64,000 nt of DNA from positions 90,573-154,572 of the forward strand of contig JAUXOK010000004.1 of the NCBI GenBank assembly GCA_030682255.1, written 5' to 3'. The notes below the pieces were generated by a model. It was given only the letters and a program-made list of their open reading frames with translations. It was not told where the DNA came from and did no database searches. A program made the position numbers and the translations under genes. Position 1 is the first letter of the stretch, and each line of letters starts with the position of its first letter. This document shows, piece by piece, positions 7,905 to 17,066 of the stretch. This DNA is from Bacteroidota bacterium (GTDB taxonomy: Bacteria > Bacteroidota > Bacteroidia > NS11-12g > UBA955).

Positions 7905-9926
7905 CTATAATCTTTTTTTCAATTCCTCAATTTGATCTCTGTAGTGTGCTGCTTGTAAAAAATCCATTTCTTTAGCTGCTCTTTGCATTGATTTTTCAGT
8001 TTCTTTTATGGCCTTTTGTATAGATTCTTTACTCATATAATCAAATACTGGATCTGCAGCAAATTTAACTTCTTTTTCTTGATTGTATGAATATGAGAAA
8101 TCATCACCCATTTTTGCATCTGCAACACTAGTTTGGTCAATAATTTCTTTAATGGATTTTACAACAGTGGTAGGCGTAATATTGTGTTCCAAATTATAGG
8201 CTATTTGTTTTTCTCTTCTAAGCTCCGTTATTTCAATTGTTTTACGCATACTTTCAGTCATTTTATCTGCATACATAATAACTTTTCCCCTCTCGTTTCT
8301 AGCTGCCCTACCAATGGTTTGTATCATACTAGTAACACTTCTTAAAAAACCTTCTTTATCTGCATCTAAAATTGCAACAAAACTAACTTCTGGCAAATCT
8401 AATCCTTCTCGCAATAAATTAATACCAATCAAAACATCAATTTTGCCTAATCTCAAATTTCTTAAAATCTCTACCCTATCTAGCGTTTTTACTTCACTGT
8501 GTATGTATTGACACTTAATACCTAATTTGGTTAAATATTTGGCTAGCTCTTCACTCATCCGCTTGGTTAAAGTAGTTACTAAAACCCGATCTCCCATTTT
8601 AACACGCTCATCAATTTCATCCAACAAATCATCAACTTGATTAATACAAGGTCTAACTTCAATAACGGGATCCAATAACCCTGTTGGTCTAATCAACTGT
8701 TCTACAATAACGCCTTCCGATTCTCTGATTTCAAAATCTGTTGGCGTAGCAGAAACATAAATGACCTGATTTAGAATGGTTTGAAATTCTTCAAATTGTA
8801 ATGGTCTGTTATCTAAGGCTGAAGGCAATCTAAAACCATACTCAACTAGATTTGTTTTCCGTGACCTGTCACCACCATACATAGCTCTAATTTGAGGCAT
8901 ACTAACATGACTTTCATCTACAATTAATAAAAAATCTTTTGGAAAATAATCTAATAAACAAAAAGGTCTTTCGCCAGTTTGTCTTCTGTCCATGTAGCGG
9001 CTATAATTTTCAATTCCACTGCAATAACCTAGTTCTCTCATCATTTCCAAATCAAAATTTACCCTTTCTTCAAGTCTTTTAGCTTCCAAATGTTTGCCAT
9101 TTTCTCTAAAATAATCAAGTTGAAGTACCAAATCATCTTGTATTTCTCTCATGGCTTGATTCAATCTTTCTTTAGGCGAAACATAAATATTAGCTGGATA
9201 AATTGCTGCATATTCTAATTCTTTTTGAATGATTCCAGAAACTGGGTCAATCATATAAATATTCTCTATTTCATTTCCAAAAAATGATATTCTATAAGCA
9301 TAATCATTGTAAGCTAAAAAAACATCTACGGTATCGCCTTTTACTCTAAAGTTTCCTCTATTAAAATCTGCTGTTGTCCGACTGTATAAACAATCTACCA
9401 ATCGATGCAAAAATGTATTTCTTGCAATGATATCACCTTTTTTTATTCTGATAATGCTTTCTTCATAATCTGTAGGATTTCCTGCACCATAAATACAACT
9501 AACAGAAGCTACTACAATAATATCTCTTCTTCCACTCAAAAGTGTTGTAATGGTTTTTAAACGCATTTTTTCAATCTCTTGATTTATAGCTAAATCTTTC
9601 TCAATGTATGTACCTGTAGATGGAATAAAAGCTTCTGGCTGATAATAATCATAGTAACTTACAAAATACTCTACCTCATTATTAGGAAAAAATTGTTTAA
9701 ATTCTCCATATAACTGAGCCACCAAAGTTTTATTATGACTTAAAACTAAAGTTGGTCTTTGAACATTTTGTATAACATTGGCAACCGTAAATGTTTTACC
9801 ACTACCTGTAACGCCCAAAAGTGTTTGTGCTCTTGATCCAGAATTCAAACCATCTGTTAGCTGTTTTATAGCTGTAGGTTGATCGCCAGTAGGTTTAAAT
9901 GGTGATGAAATTTCAAAATCTGTCAA
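7905..9926 (-). CDS. uvrB: Excinuclease ABC subunit B
   Basis: The 673-residue damage-recognition helicase of nucleotide excision repair. Seen: the Q-tip FKPTGDQPTAIKQL, Walker A GVTGSGKT, the beta-hairpin region YYDYYQPEAFIPSTGTYIEKD, DESHVSMPQ, SATP, helicase motif VI (QTIGRAARN) and a C-terminal UVR motif (FLQAAHYRDQIEELKK) that binds UvrC. The start is a TTG at 9926, because the nearby ATG is out of frame and hits a stop. Seven bases separate this TTG from the perfect -7 element, predicting an almost leaderless mRNA. Confidence 0.97.
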   Translation of the reverse strand: MTDFEISSPFKPTGDQPTAIKQLTDGLNSGSRAQTLLGVTGSGKTFTVANVIQNVQRPTLVLSHNKTLVAQLYGEFKQFFPNNEVEYFVSYYDYYQPEAFIPSTGTYIEKDLAINQEIEKMRLKTITTLLSGRRDIIVVASVSCIYGAGNPTDYEESIIRIKKGDIIARNTFLHRLVDCLYSRTTADFNRGNFRVKGDTVDVFLAYNDYAYRISFFGNEIENIYMIDPVSGIIQKELEYAAIYPANIYVSPKERLNQAMREIQDDLVLQLDYFRENGKHLEAKRLEERVNFDLEMMRELGYCSGIENYSRYMDRRQTGERPFCLLDYFPKDFLLIVDESHVSMPQIRAMYGGDRSRKTNLVEYGFRLPSALDNRPLQFEEFQTILNQVIYVSATPTDFEIRESEGVIVEQLIRPTGLLDPVIEVRPCINQVDDLLDEIDERVKMGDRVLVTTLTKRMSEELAKYLTKLGIKCQYIHSEVKTLDRVEILRNLRLGKIDVLIGINLLREGLDLPEVSFVAILDADKEGFLRSVTSMIQTIGRAARNERGKVIMYADKMTESMRKTIEITELRREKQIAYNLEHNITPTTVVKSIKEIIDQTSVADAKMGDDFSYSYNQEKEVKFAADPVFDYMSKESIQKAIKETEKSMQRAAKEMDFLQAAHYRDQIEELKKRL

Positions 9927-9933
9927 AGCATGG

Positions 9934-9941
9934 CAAAGATA
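9934..9941 (-). promoter_or_regulatory. -7 promoter element TATCTTTG for uvrB
   Basis: A perfect TAnnTTTG on the minus strand, seven bases from the TTG start of uvrB. I saw no LexA-like palindrome beside it. Confidence 0.6.
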
Positions 9942-10235
9942 ATCAATTTATTATTTAGCTAATTAGATATTGTGAATTAAACCCAATAAATTCTGTTAAA
10001 TATAAGCTCAATCAATGAGTGAATTGTACTAAAACTTACATCTTTTCCGCTTAAATTATTAGGTGCTTATTATTTTGTACATCAAACAAAGGCTTGAAAA
10101 CACTAGCATTCTCATAAAATCAGACACAAAAAACTTAAATTTTGTTTATAAGCATATGAAGATAAAAAGTAGATACTGTATTAAAATGCTATAGCACACT
10201 TAACTTTGTGAGCATCAAACAGATTTAAAACCAAC
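9942..10235. other. Intergenic region between divergent uvrB and the 391-residue protein gene
   Basis: About 290 AT-rich bases. Apart from the uvrB promoter at its left end and the TAACTTTG element at 10201-10208, I see no gene, strong hairpin or RNA-like structure. Confidence 0.5.
10201..10208 (+). promoter_or_regulatory. -7 promoter element TAACTTTG
   Basis: A perfect TAnnTTTG, with 27 bases to the ATG at 10236. Confidence 0.6.
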
Positions 10236-11411
10236 ATGTTAAAACATTATACACCAACATTTACATCCGATGTTTTAAAACTCGAAAAATCATTTTTAGA
10301 ACTCTCTAAAATACTAAACAAATTGCCGATAGGTGATAGTTTTAAAAAACCATATTTAGATAAACATTTAAAAGAAAAATCGGCTTGGTATGCTTGTTTA
10401 GTTAATACAAACATTGATATTTTGCTTTTACCGGAATTTTTTGAAAGCAAGCAAGCGAGAAATATTTTGTTAAAAAAAGAGACAGAACAATATCTGAAAT
10501 CTTTCGAATTATTTAGTTCCCTAAGTTCAAAAAACTATCAGGAGGTGTATGAAAGTATATTGTTTGCAGAAGATGCTCAAACTCTAGTAAGCTTTGATTT
10601 GTTTTCTTCACAAGTAGTTAAAACAGAATCGTGTCCAAAAAACTTAATTGATTTATTTTCAGAATGGCAAAATAATAGTGTTTATTCAGAATTAGAAAAT
10701 TTAATTTATCAATTTGTTGAATGGCATGAGACCTATCAGTATAGCTTTTCAAATCATAGACAATTGATATTGTGGTTTAATTTTAAATTATGGCGTTTGT
10801 TTGGTTCTGTAGTTTTTAAAATTAATTTCGAAAAATATTTTTATCATCATTGGAATAGAGAAAGCAGAGATACAAAACAATCCATTAAAGATTTTATTGC
10901 ATTTTTGTATCAAGCTATCGAAGATTCTAAAATTGAATTGAGAGATTTGTATCGTCAACACATACAATTTGAGAAGTTAAAGCCATCTCAAAAATTAGCT
11001 TCTAATTATTTATTCGAGCGTGCATTTGAAACTGGTATATCTAATTCTTTTACTCAACAAGTAACTCTCAATAAAACATTATTGAAAAAAGGGTTTGTTG
11101 CTCATGATGATTTGAAAAATAATGCAGATTCTGAAAAATTGATGCCACTTATAGAAAAACTTTGGGAACTTAACCTTGTTTACTTGTATCAAGAAGTTAA
11201 CGAAATAACACTTTGTTTATTGCCTGTAAAAAATACTCAAGGTAAATTGAATCAATATACAAATATAGAATTGCCAAAATCTCATTTGAAGTTAACGGAT
11301 TTTGTTCTTCAAGTTATACGAATTGAAGAACCAAAAGAGGTAAAATTATTGCCTATTCAGCCAATTCAAATTGCTGAATCAAGTGAAAAAAGAAAAGTGT
11401 TTTTTGGTTAA
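10236..11411 (+). CDS. Unrecognised 391-residue protein, possibly a degenerate Fic-like fold
   Basis: A mostly helical, soluble protein with no signal peptide. I do not recognise it outright. Its organisation recalls Fic proteins: an N-terminal helical region with LSKILNKLPIG, a central helix LIDLFSEWQNN followed by LIYQFVEWHETYQYSF where Fic proteins have an 'aal.HyqFE.IHPF' segment, then FEKYFYHHWN, and a C-terminal part that could be a winged helix (KKGFVAHDDL, LIEKLWELNLVYLYQ). The catalytic HPFxDGNGR is absent, so it would not be an active AMP-transferase. Its own promoter precedes it. The stop lies 6 bases from the convergent DUF2795 gene. Treat the Fic idea as a hypothesis. Confidence 0.8.
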   Translation: MLKHYTPTFTSDVLKLEKSFLELSKILNKLPIGDSFKKPYLDKHLKEKSAWYACLVNTNIDILLLPEFFESKQARNILLKKETEQYLKSFELFSSLSSKNYQEVYESILFAEDAQTLVSFDLFSSQVVKTESCPKNLIDLFSEWQNNSVYSELENLIYQFVEWHETYQYSFSNHRQLILWFNFKLWRLFGSVVFKINFEKYFYHHWNRESRDTKQSIKDFIAFLYQAIEDSKIELRDLYRQHIQFEKLKPSQKLASNYLFERAFETGISNSFTQQVTLNKTLLKKGFVAHDDLKNNADSEKLMPLIEKLWELNLVYLYQEVNEITLCLLPVKNTQGKLNQYTNIELPKSHLKLTDFVLQVIRIEEPKEVKLLPIQPIQIAESSEKRKVFFG

Positions 11412-11417
11412 ACTTAA

Positions 11418-11639
11418 TTAATGTTCATCCTCATGGAAGAAATAGTCATCATCCGTGGGATAATCACTCCAAATTTCTTCAATGCTTTCATATGGATCGC
11501 CATCATCCTCTAATTCTTGCAGATTTTCAACAACTTCCATAGGCGCACCTGAACGGATGGCATAGTCAATAAGCTCGTCTTTAGTGGCTGGCCACGGAGC
11601 ATCATCTAAATAAGATACCAATTCTAATGTCCAATACAT
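11418..11639 (-). CDS. DUF2795 domain-containing small acidic protein
   Basis: 73 residues, strongly acidic at the C-terminus (DDDYFFHEDEH). The sequence MYWTLELVSYLDDAPWPATK followed by DELIDYAIRSGAP and ENLQELEDDG matches the compact helical DUF2795 family, which in Bacteroidota forms a highly conserved single-domain protein of unknown role. Cytoplasmic. The stop lies 6 bases from that of the convergent gene. Confidence 0.85.
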   Translation of the reverse strand: MYWTLELVSYLDDAPWPATKDELIDYAIRSGAPMEVVENLQELEDDGDPYESIEEIWSDYPTDDDYFFHEDEH

Positions 11640-11791
11640 AATTTATAAAACAATTTTTTGCAAAAGTATGATTTTTGAACAACAAAAAAATATTATTTTT
11701 GTAAAATTTTAAATCATTGATTATCAAATAATTAACATTTGGCTTAACCCTTTAAGTTGCCTACTTTGAGTGAAATCTAAATTCCAAAAGA

Positions 11792-14005
11792 TTATTCAAT
11801 CACCCATTTAAAAACCTTAATTTGATTTTGAACCATAATTTTCACATTGTATACGCCTGGTGCAAAATTATATTTATGTGAAATTTGATTGCTTGTAGAT
11901 TCATTTTGAAGTAATATTCTACCATTTATATCACTAATTTCAAACTTTATATATACGTCATTTGGCGTTAATAAATTGAATTCGCCATTACTTGGATTTG
12001 GAGAAAGTTGAATTAATTCCATTATATCAATTAGCTCTAAATTAGTAAAATTTCTCAACTCTATATTTTTTTCATCTGACGAACATACGCCATTGGCCTT
12101 TAATGTAACCATTTTATTATTTGCACTCACATATTGATGCTTAGGATTTATTAAATCACTACTATCACCATCACCAAAATACCATTTATAAACATTACCC
12201 GTTCCCTGTGATTGATTAGTAAATCCAACTTCGTTGGTGCCATGATAAAAATAAGTAAAATCTGCTTTTGAAATACTATCATTCTTAACAATTACAGGTT
12301 GATTGTAGTTGGTATTTCCTGAGGCGGTTATAATCGTTAATGATGGATTTTTAGTCCCACTGATGTTATATTTTACCAAGTGTGGGCCTTTTGTGTTTGC
12401 AGATGCAGGAACAGCGCCCGAACCAAAATTCCAATTATATCCAGAAATATTACCAGTTGATGAATCTGTGAACGTGATGGTTTCTCCATTACAAGGGTTG
12501 TTGTTATTAATTTTATAAAATGCCACTGGTTGAACAAATGAGCAAGTATTAATTGTCAATTTTTCGTGTTTAGGTTTTGCACAAATTACTGTTGCACTTT
12601 TATTAAGAACATAAGTACCACAATCTATATCATTGGCAACTAAATTGGGTTTAGTTTGTCCATTCCCAATGTTAAAATGCATAACAACTGGTGAATTAAT
12701 AACATGTGTTAATTGATGACCGTGGCCTAACTCATGAGTAGCTACTGATTCAAAATGAAATTGAGCGCTAGTGGCATTTCCAGTTGAATAATTCCAATTT
12801 GTTATATTTGTAGGTTTAACCCTAAATCTAATATCCATTTCTTCGGTAAACCATTTAATTGTTCCACTACTGAAACAACCTGCATACCAACTGAAACATT
12901 GAGCTAAAGTGCCGTTTGGCATGGCATTGCTCGTATCCCAACCACACATATTGACTTTATCTCTACTGATGGCGCTGTGATTTAAAGTGCCCAAAGTGTC
13001 CCAATTCATCAATGTGCCACATCGCCATCTCTCCAAACTTCTAATAAATGCACCTTTGGCTCCAGTTGAATCATAAAATTTTTTGTTAATTCTCCATGTA
13101 TATCCTTTAGCAACATTGATACCTATTAGTTGATTTTCATAAGCAATTGTATCGCCTTGAACAACATTAGAATGCGCATAACTAACGGTTAAATTATTTG
13201 TAGATTCAATAACACCATTACCACCAACAACAATCCTGATTTTACCTGTTCCAGCACTGGTTCTTACCACTAAACTTATCATGGTATCAGACCAAGAAAT
13301 GTAATCTTTTTTAAGGGCTTTGATATAACTTTTTCCACCATCATCTGCATCTTTAAATTGAACACTGCTAGTATCACGAGTGGTTTTAAAATTACTGCCT
13401 TTAATGGTTAAAATAGAAGAAGTGCCAGAGGTGATTGTAGTAGGAGAAAATGAAGATAAAGTTGGTGAGGCTCTTTTACTAGAAATATTAATTTTAGTAT
13501 TGAAATTAATAATTGTTGGTTCAACTCCAACAATTTTACTAATGCTTTTTTGAATGCTAAATTTTGGATAAATATGATAAACGTCAGATGCTATACCAGT
13601 ATGTTTATCAATTTTAATAAAACCTTGTTGACCGCCTTCCGTCATCCAATAGCCATCTTTCTTTACCAACAAAAAAATACCTATATCGCCTTTCTCTAAT
13701 TCTAATTCTGGATGAACTTTTAAAGAATTTAGATTGATTGTTCCGCCTAAAGTTATGAGTTTTAAATCATTGAATTCAATATGTTCTGGACCTTTAAAAA
13801 TCTGGCTAACTGACAATTGATTGGCAGTGTAAATCATAGTTTGATTTTCATTCCAAAAACATGTTTTTTCAACAACTTGAGCTTCAACAATAACTGTTGA
13901 ATTGTCTATCCTTTCAGCCAAACTGATAGGAACCATGGTGCATTGTGATTTAACTACAAAAGAAAATATAGTTAATGAGCAAAAAATTGTAACTATTTTA
14001 ATCAT
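11792..14005 (-). CDS. Secreted metzincin-like metalloprotease with TIG, PKD and T9SS type A domains
   Basis: 737 residues. In order: signal peptide (1-20), an N-terminal region of about 150 residues, an IPT/TIG domain (about 180-275, beginning SPTLSSFSPTTITSG), a catalytic region (about 280-470), two PKD-like domains (about 500-650, including YKWYFGDGDSS) and a type A sorting domain (LSPNPSNGEFNLL onward). The zinc motif HELGHGHQLTH has His at 424, 428 and 434, the spacing of metzincins, with Met442 in VVMHF as a candidate Met-turn. The usual glycine of HExxHxxGxxH is Gln431. It is probably an extracellular protease; substrate unknown. Confidence 0.85.
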   Translation of the reverse strand: MIKIVTIFCSLTIFSFVVKSQCTMVPISLAERIDNSTVIVEAQVVEKTCFWNENQTMIYTANQLSVSQIFKGPEHIEFNDLKLITLGGTINLNSLKVHPELELEKGDIGIFLLVKKDGYWMTEGGQQGFIKIDKHTGIASDVYHIYPKFSIQKSISKIVGVEPTIINFNTKINISSKRASPTLSSFSPTTITSGTSSILTIKGSNFKTTRDTSSVQFKDADDGGKSYIKALKKDYISWSDTMISLVVRTSAGTGKIRIVVGGNGVIESTNNLTVSYAHSNVVQGDTIAYENQLIGINVAKGYTWRINKKFYDSTGAKGAFIRSLERWRCGTLMNWDTLGTLNHSAISRDKVNMCGWDTSNAMPNGTLAQCFSWYAGCFSSGTIKWFTEEMDIRFRVKPTNITNWNYSTGNATSAQFHFESVATHELGHGHQLTHVINSPVVMHFNIGNGQTKPNLVANDIDCGTYVLNKSATVICAKPKHEKLTINTCSFVQPVAFYKINNNNPCNGETITFTDSSTGNISGYNWNFGSGAVPASANTKGPHLVKYNISGTKNPSLTIITASGNTNYNQPVIVKNDSISKADFTYFYHGTNEVGFTNQSQGTGNVYKWYFGDGDSSDLINPKHQYVSANNKMVTLKANGVCSSDEKNIELRNFTNLELIDIMELIQLSPNPSNGEFNLLTPNDVYIKFEISDINGRILLQNESTSNQISHKYNFAPGVYNVKIMVQNQIKVFKWVIE

Positions 14006-14031
14006 TTAAATTTAATAAACCACAAATTAAC

Positions 14032-15351
14032 TCATTTTACTTGAATACTCAAAATTTGTGTGGTTTTATCCGTTATCTTAAAATCATCTGAAATAAGCAT
14101 GGGTTGCATTGCAAATAGTTTTCCATCTTGATTGATCATAACTAAAACATCATGCTTTTCGGTACTATTTAACTTTTTATCTATCAAAATATCACTGATT
14201 TTCTTGTGACCTTTCATTCCAAATGGTTTAATCTTATCTCCCGGTTGCCAATTTCTAATACAAATGGGATATTTAATTTTTTCATAGTCCAACAATAAAC
14301 AATTTTTGGTTTTTAAATCTTCAGGTTTTTGTTTTAAAAGTTCAAATAATATGGTTTTGTCTTGAATATTAAGTTCAGAAATTAGTTCTTCTAATATCAA
14401 ATCAACTTTTACAGTAGATTTTATGGCAAACAAATGAATATTTTCTCGCTGAACTTCCATCTGATGGGTATTTGATAAAATAGTTTTTCCATATTGAAGT
14501 TCATTGTTTAAAAACTGTTCGATTTGCTCATGATTAAAGCCATAGTTTCGACACATATAAAACAAAAAAGTAGTAGCATTATTCAATTTCATCAATTCTA
14601 CTTTGTTAATTTCAATAACATCATTTTTTAGATTTGAAATTTTTTGCCATTCTTTTAACATCAATTCTTGGGATAGTTTTTCAAAAGAACTAAGATTTTG
14701 AGAAACCTGGAAAACTGTTTGATGAATATTAGGTTGAATAGTTTCTAAAACTGGATTTAAATGATGACGGATTTTATTTCTCAGATAATTGTCTTCTTGG
14801 TTGCTTTTATCCTCTCGAAATTGAATTTCTTGCAATTTTATATATGCTTCTATTTGATGTTGATCTGCAAACATTAATGGTCTAACCAATAATTCTGAAT
14901 TAAAAGGAATGCCATGTAAACCGCTTATGCCAGTATTGCGAAGCAAGTTTATAAAAAACGTTTCTGTATTATCTGTTAAATGATGAGCCGTTATCAATTT
15001 TGCATAACCATGTTGATTTATCAAATCACGAAACCAATCATACCTTAATTTTCTGGCAGTTTCTTGCAAACTTAGTTTTAAAAGAACCATCTGTTCACTT
15101 GTGTTAAACTTTTGGACATAACATTTTATTCCGTGAGTTTTAGCAAGTGCTTCAACAAAAGCTTGGTCTTCATCACTTTCTTTTCCTCTTAACTGAAAAT
15201 TGCAATGAGCAACCGAAAAAGAATAGCCGGATTGAAGTAATAAATAGAATAAACAAATACTATCTTTGCCACCACTAAGTGCCAATAGTAATGAATGATG
15301 TTTTTCAAACATTGCATGGTGTTTAACAAACTTATTAAATTCGGTTAGCAT
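14032..15351 (-). CDS. tilS: tRNA(Ile)-lysidine synthase
   Basis: A 439-residue N-type ATP pyrophosphatase that converts C34 of tRNA-Ile(CAU) to lysidine, needed to read AUA codons. The PP-loop is LLLALSGGKDS near residue 25. HHLTDNTETFFINLLRNTGISGLHGI and DKSNQEDNYLRNKIRH are characteristic TilS segments. A C-terminal TilS domain is suggested by NWQPGDKIKPFGMKGHKKI. The ATG at 15351 is preferred to an in-frame TTG at 15378 because the -7 element lies between them. It diverges from the OstA-like gene. Confidence 0.95.
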   Translation of the reverse strand: MLTEFNKFVKHHAMFEKHHSLLLALSGGKDSICLFYLLLQSGYSFSVAHCNFQLRGKESDEDQAFVEALAKTHGIKCYVQKFNTSEQMVLLKLSLQETARKLRYDWFRDLINQHGYAKLITAHHLTDNTETFFINLLRNTGISGLHGIPFNSELLVRPLMFADQHQIEAYIKLQEIQFREDKSNQEDNYLRNKIRHHLNPVLETIQPNIHQTVFQVSQNLSSFEKLSQELMLKEWQKISNLKNDVIEINKVELMKLNNATTFLFYMCRNYGFNHEQIEQFLNNELQYGKTILSNTHQMEVQRENIHLFAIKSTVKVDLILEELISELNIQDKTILFELLKQKPEDLKTKNCLLLDYEKIKYPICIRNWQPGDKIKPFGMKGHKKISDILIDKKLNSTEKHDVLVMINQDGKLFAMQPMLISDDFKITDKTTQILSIQVK

Positions 15352-15365
15352 GACAAATATTTCAG

Positions 15366-15373
15366 CAAAATTA
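15366..15373 (-). promoter_or_regulatory. -7 promoter element TAATTTTG for tilS
   Basis: A perfect TAnnTTTG on the minus strand, 14 bases from the ATG at 15351. It excludes the upstream TTG start. Confidence 0.6.
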
Positions 15374-15422
15374 ATCAAAAGCCATTACAAAGCTTATTTT
15401 TTGTTATGGTTTGTTATTTGGC

Positions 15423-17054
15423 ATGTCTATTGTTACAAGGGTTATAGTCTTTAGTTTGAAAATACTTAAAAAATATATCGCCACTGTTTTTATTTTGTTT
15501 ATTTTTCAAAACATAAATGGACAATCTGAAGTTCAAATTATTGGTGGCGAGAGACTAACCATTAATCAAGCAAAAAGACTAACTGTTATTGCAGAAAATG
15601 TTGTAATCAAACACAATGGTGTTACTATACAATGTGATAGTGCTATTAGAAAAACTGATCTTGGCATTATTGAAGGATTTGGCAATGTTTATATTTTTCA
15701 ACCAGATACTTTCACCTTGAGTGGTGGCGATTATTTAAAATATGATGAAAGTAGCAAAACTGCAATTGTTACAGGTAAAAATGTGGTTTTGAGAGATGCT
15801 CAAATGACTCTTCAAACTACATCAATTTTATATAATACTTTAAATCAAACGGGATTTTATACCAATGGCGCAGATATACAAAATGGATCAAACAATCTTA
15901 AAAGCAAAAAAGGCTATTATTTCAGACGAAGTAATGTTTTTAATTTCAAAGACAATGTAGTTTTAACTAGTCCTGATTATGTGATGTATAGCGATACTTT
16001 GGAGTATTTTTCAGGAAGCAAAATTGCCTATTTTTTCGGACCCACAAAGATTGTTAGTGAAGAAAACATCATTCATTGCAACTACGGTTGGTATAATACA
16101 AAAACTGAAAAAGCGCAGTTTAGTAAGAAAGCTTCGATTATCAGTGGTGCCAATACCATTTTTGCAGATAGCTTATTATACGACAAGAAAAAAGGAGAAG
16201 GAAGAGGCATTGGCAATATTAAACTCATAGACACCATCGAAAATTTTGAAGTATATGGACAACATGGTTTGTATTATCAAAAAAGCAAAGAAACATGGGT
16301 AACTCAAAATCCATTGGCGATTAAAAAAGATGAAACAGACACCATGTATATTTTGGCAGATACTTTTTACTACATTAACGATACACTTAATAAAACACTA
16401 AAAGCTTATTACAACACTGCTATTATTCAAAAGGAATTTCAAGGTAAATGCGACTCCTTAGTTTATCAATTCAATGATAGTTTAATTAGTTTATTCCACT
16501 CCCCAATTTTATGGAGTAAGGAAAATCAAATTGTTGGAGATACCATGTTTATTTTATTAAAAAACAAAAAGATGCATCGATTAAAAGTGATGAATAACGC
16601 TTTTTTGGCTTCAGAAGTAAAGTCAGGTTACTACAATCAAATTGCAGGAGATTACATGAATAATTTATTTACAGACAACAAATTAGACCAAGTTTTGGTT
16701 GAAGGCAATTCAGAAATTATATATTACATAAGAGATAACGAAACAGATTCGGCTGAATACACGGGAGTAAACAAAGAAAAATGTCATAAAATGTTGATAT
16801 TTTTTGATTCTAGCAGGGTTTCAAACATCCGTTTTTATGGCAAACCAGTAGGAAAAATTTATCCAATCAAAGAATTTCCAGAAAGCGAAAAGCACCTCGA
16901 AAACTTGTCTTGGAAAGTGGATCAAAAACCTGTTATTGATACTTTTTTAGAACGCAAAAAAGAAATTAAAAAGAGTTTTGCTTTACCATCAAAAAGCAAA
17001 GAATCTCCTATTAATTCCAAAAAGAAGTTAAAACCAAAGAAAATTTCAAAATAA
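15423..17054 (+). CDS. OstA/LptA-like periplasmic protein
   Basis: 543 residues from the ATG at 15423 (an in-frame TTG lies 12 bases earlier). A signal peptide ends around FQNINGQ. The mature protein repeats the OstA/LptA beta-jellyroll pattern many times: an unwanted-oligomer-like rhythm of 'NVVI...', 'CDSAI', 'GFGNVYI', 'SGGDYLKYDESSKTAIVTG', 'YSDTLEYF', 'FADSLLYDKKKGEG', 'GDTMFI'. LptA-type proteins bridge the periplasm and carry lipopolysaccharide to the outer membrane. This is longer than E. coli LptA (185 residues) and resembles the N-terminal part of LptD repeated. The C-terminus is Lys-rich (KESPINSKKKLKPKKISK). Confidence 0.82.
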   Translation: MSIVTRVIVFSLKILKKYIATVFILFIFQNINGQSEVQIIGGERLTINQAKRLTVIAENVVIKHNGVTIQCDSAIRKTDLGIIEGFGNVYIFQPDTFTLSGGDYLKYDESSKTAIVTGKNVVLRDAQMTLQTTSILYNTLNQTGFYTNGADIQNGSNNLKSKKGYYFRRSNVFNFKDNVVLTSPDYVMYSDTLEYFSGSKIAYFFGPTKIVSEENIIHCNYGWYNTKTEKAQFSKKASIISGANTIFADSLLYDKKKGEGRGIGNIKLIDTIENFEVYGQHGLYYQKSKETWVTQNPLAIKKDETDTMYILADTFYYINDTLNKTLKAYYNTAIIQKEFQGKCDSLVYQFNDSLISLFHSPILWSKENQIVGDTMFILLKNKKMHRLKVMNNAFLASEVKSGYYNQIAGDYMNNLFTDNKLDQVLVEGNSEIIYYIRDNETDSAEYTGVNKEKCHKMLIFFDSSRVSNIRFYGKPVGKIYPIKEFPESEKHLENLSWKVDQKPVIDTFLERKKEIKKSFALPSKSKESPINSKKKLKPKKISK

Positions 17055-17066
17055 TACTAATTTAGT

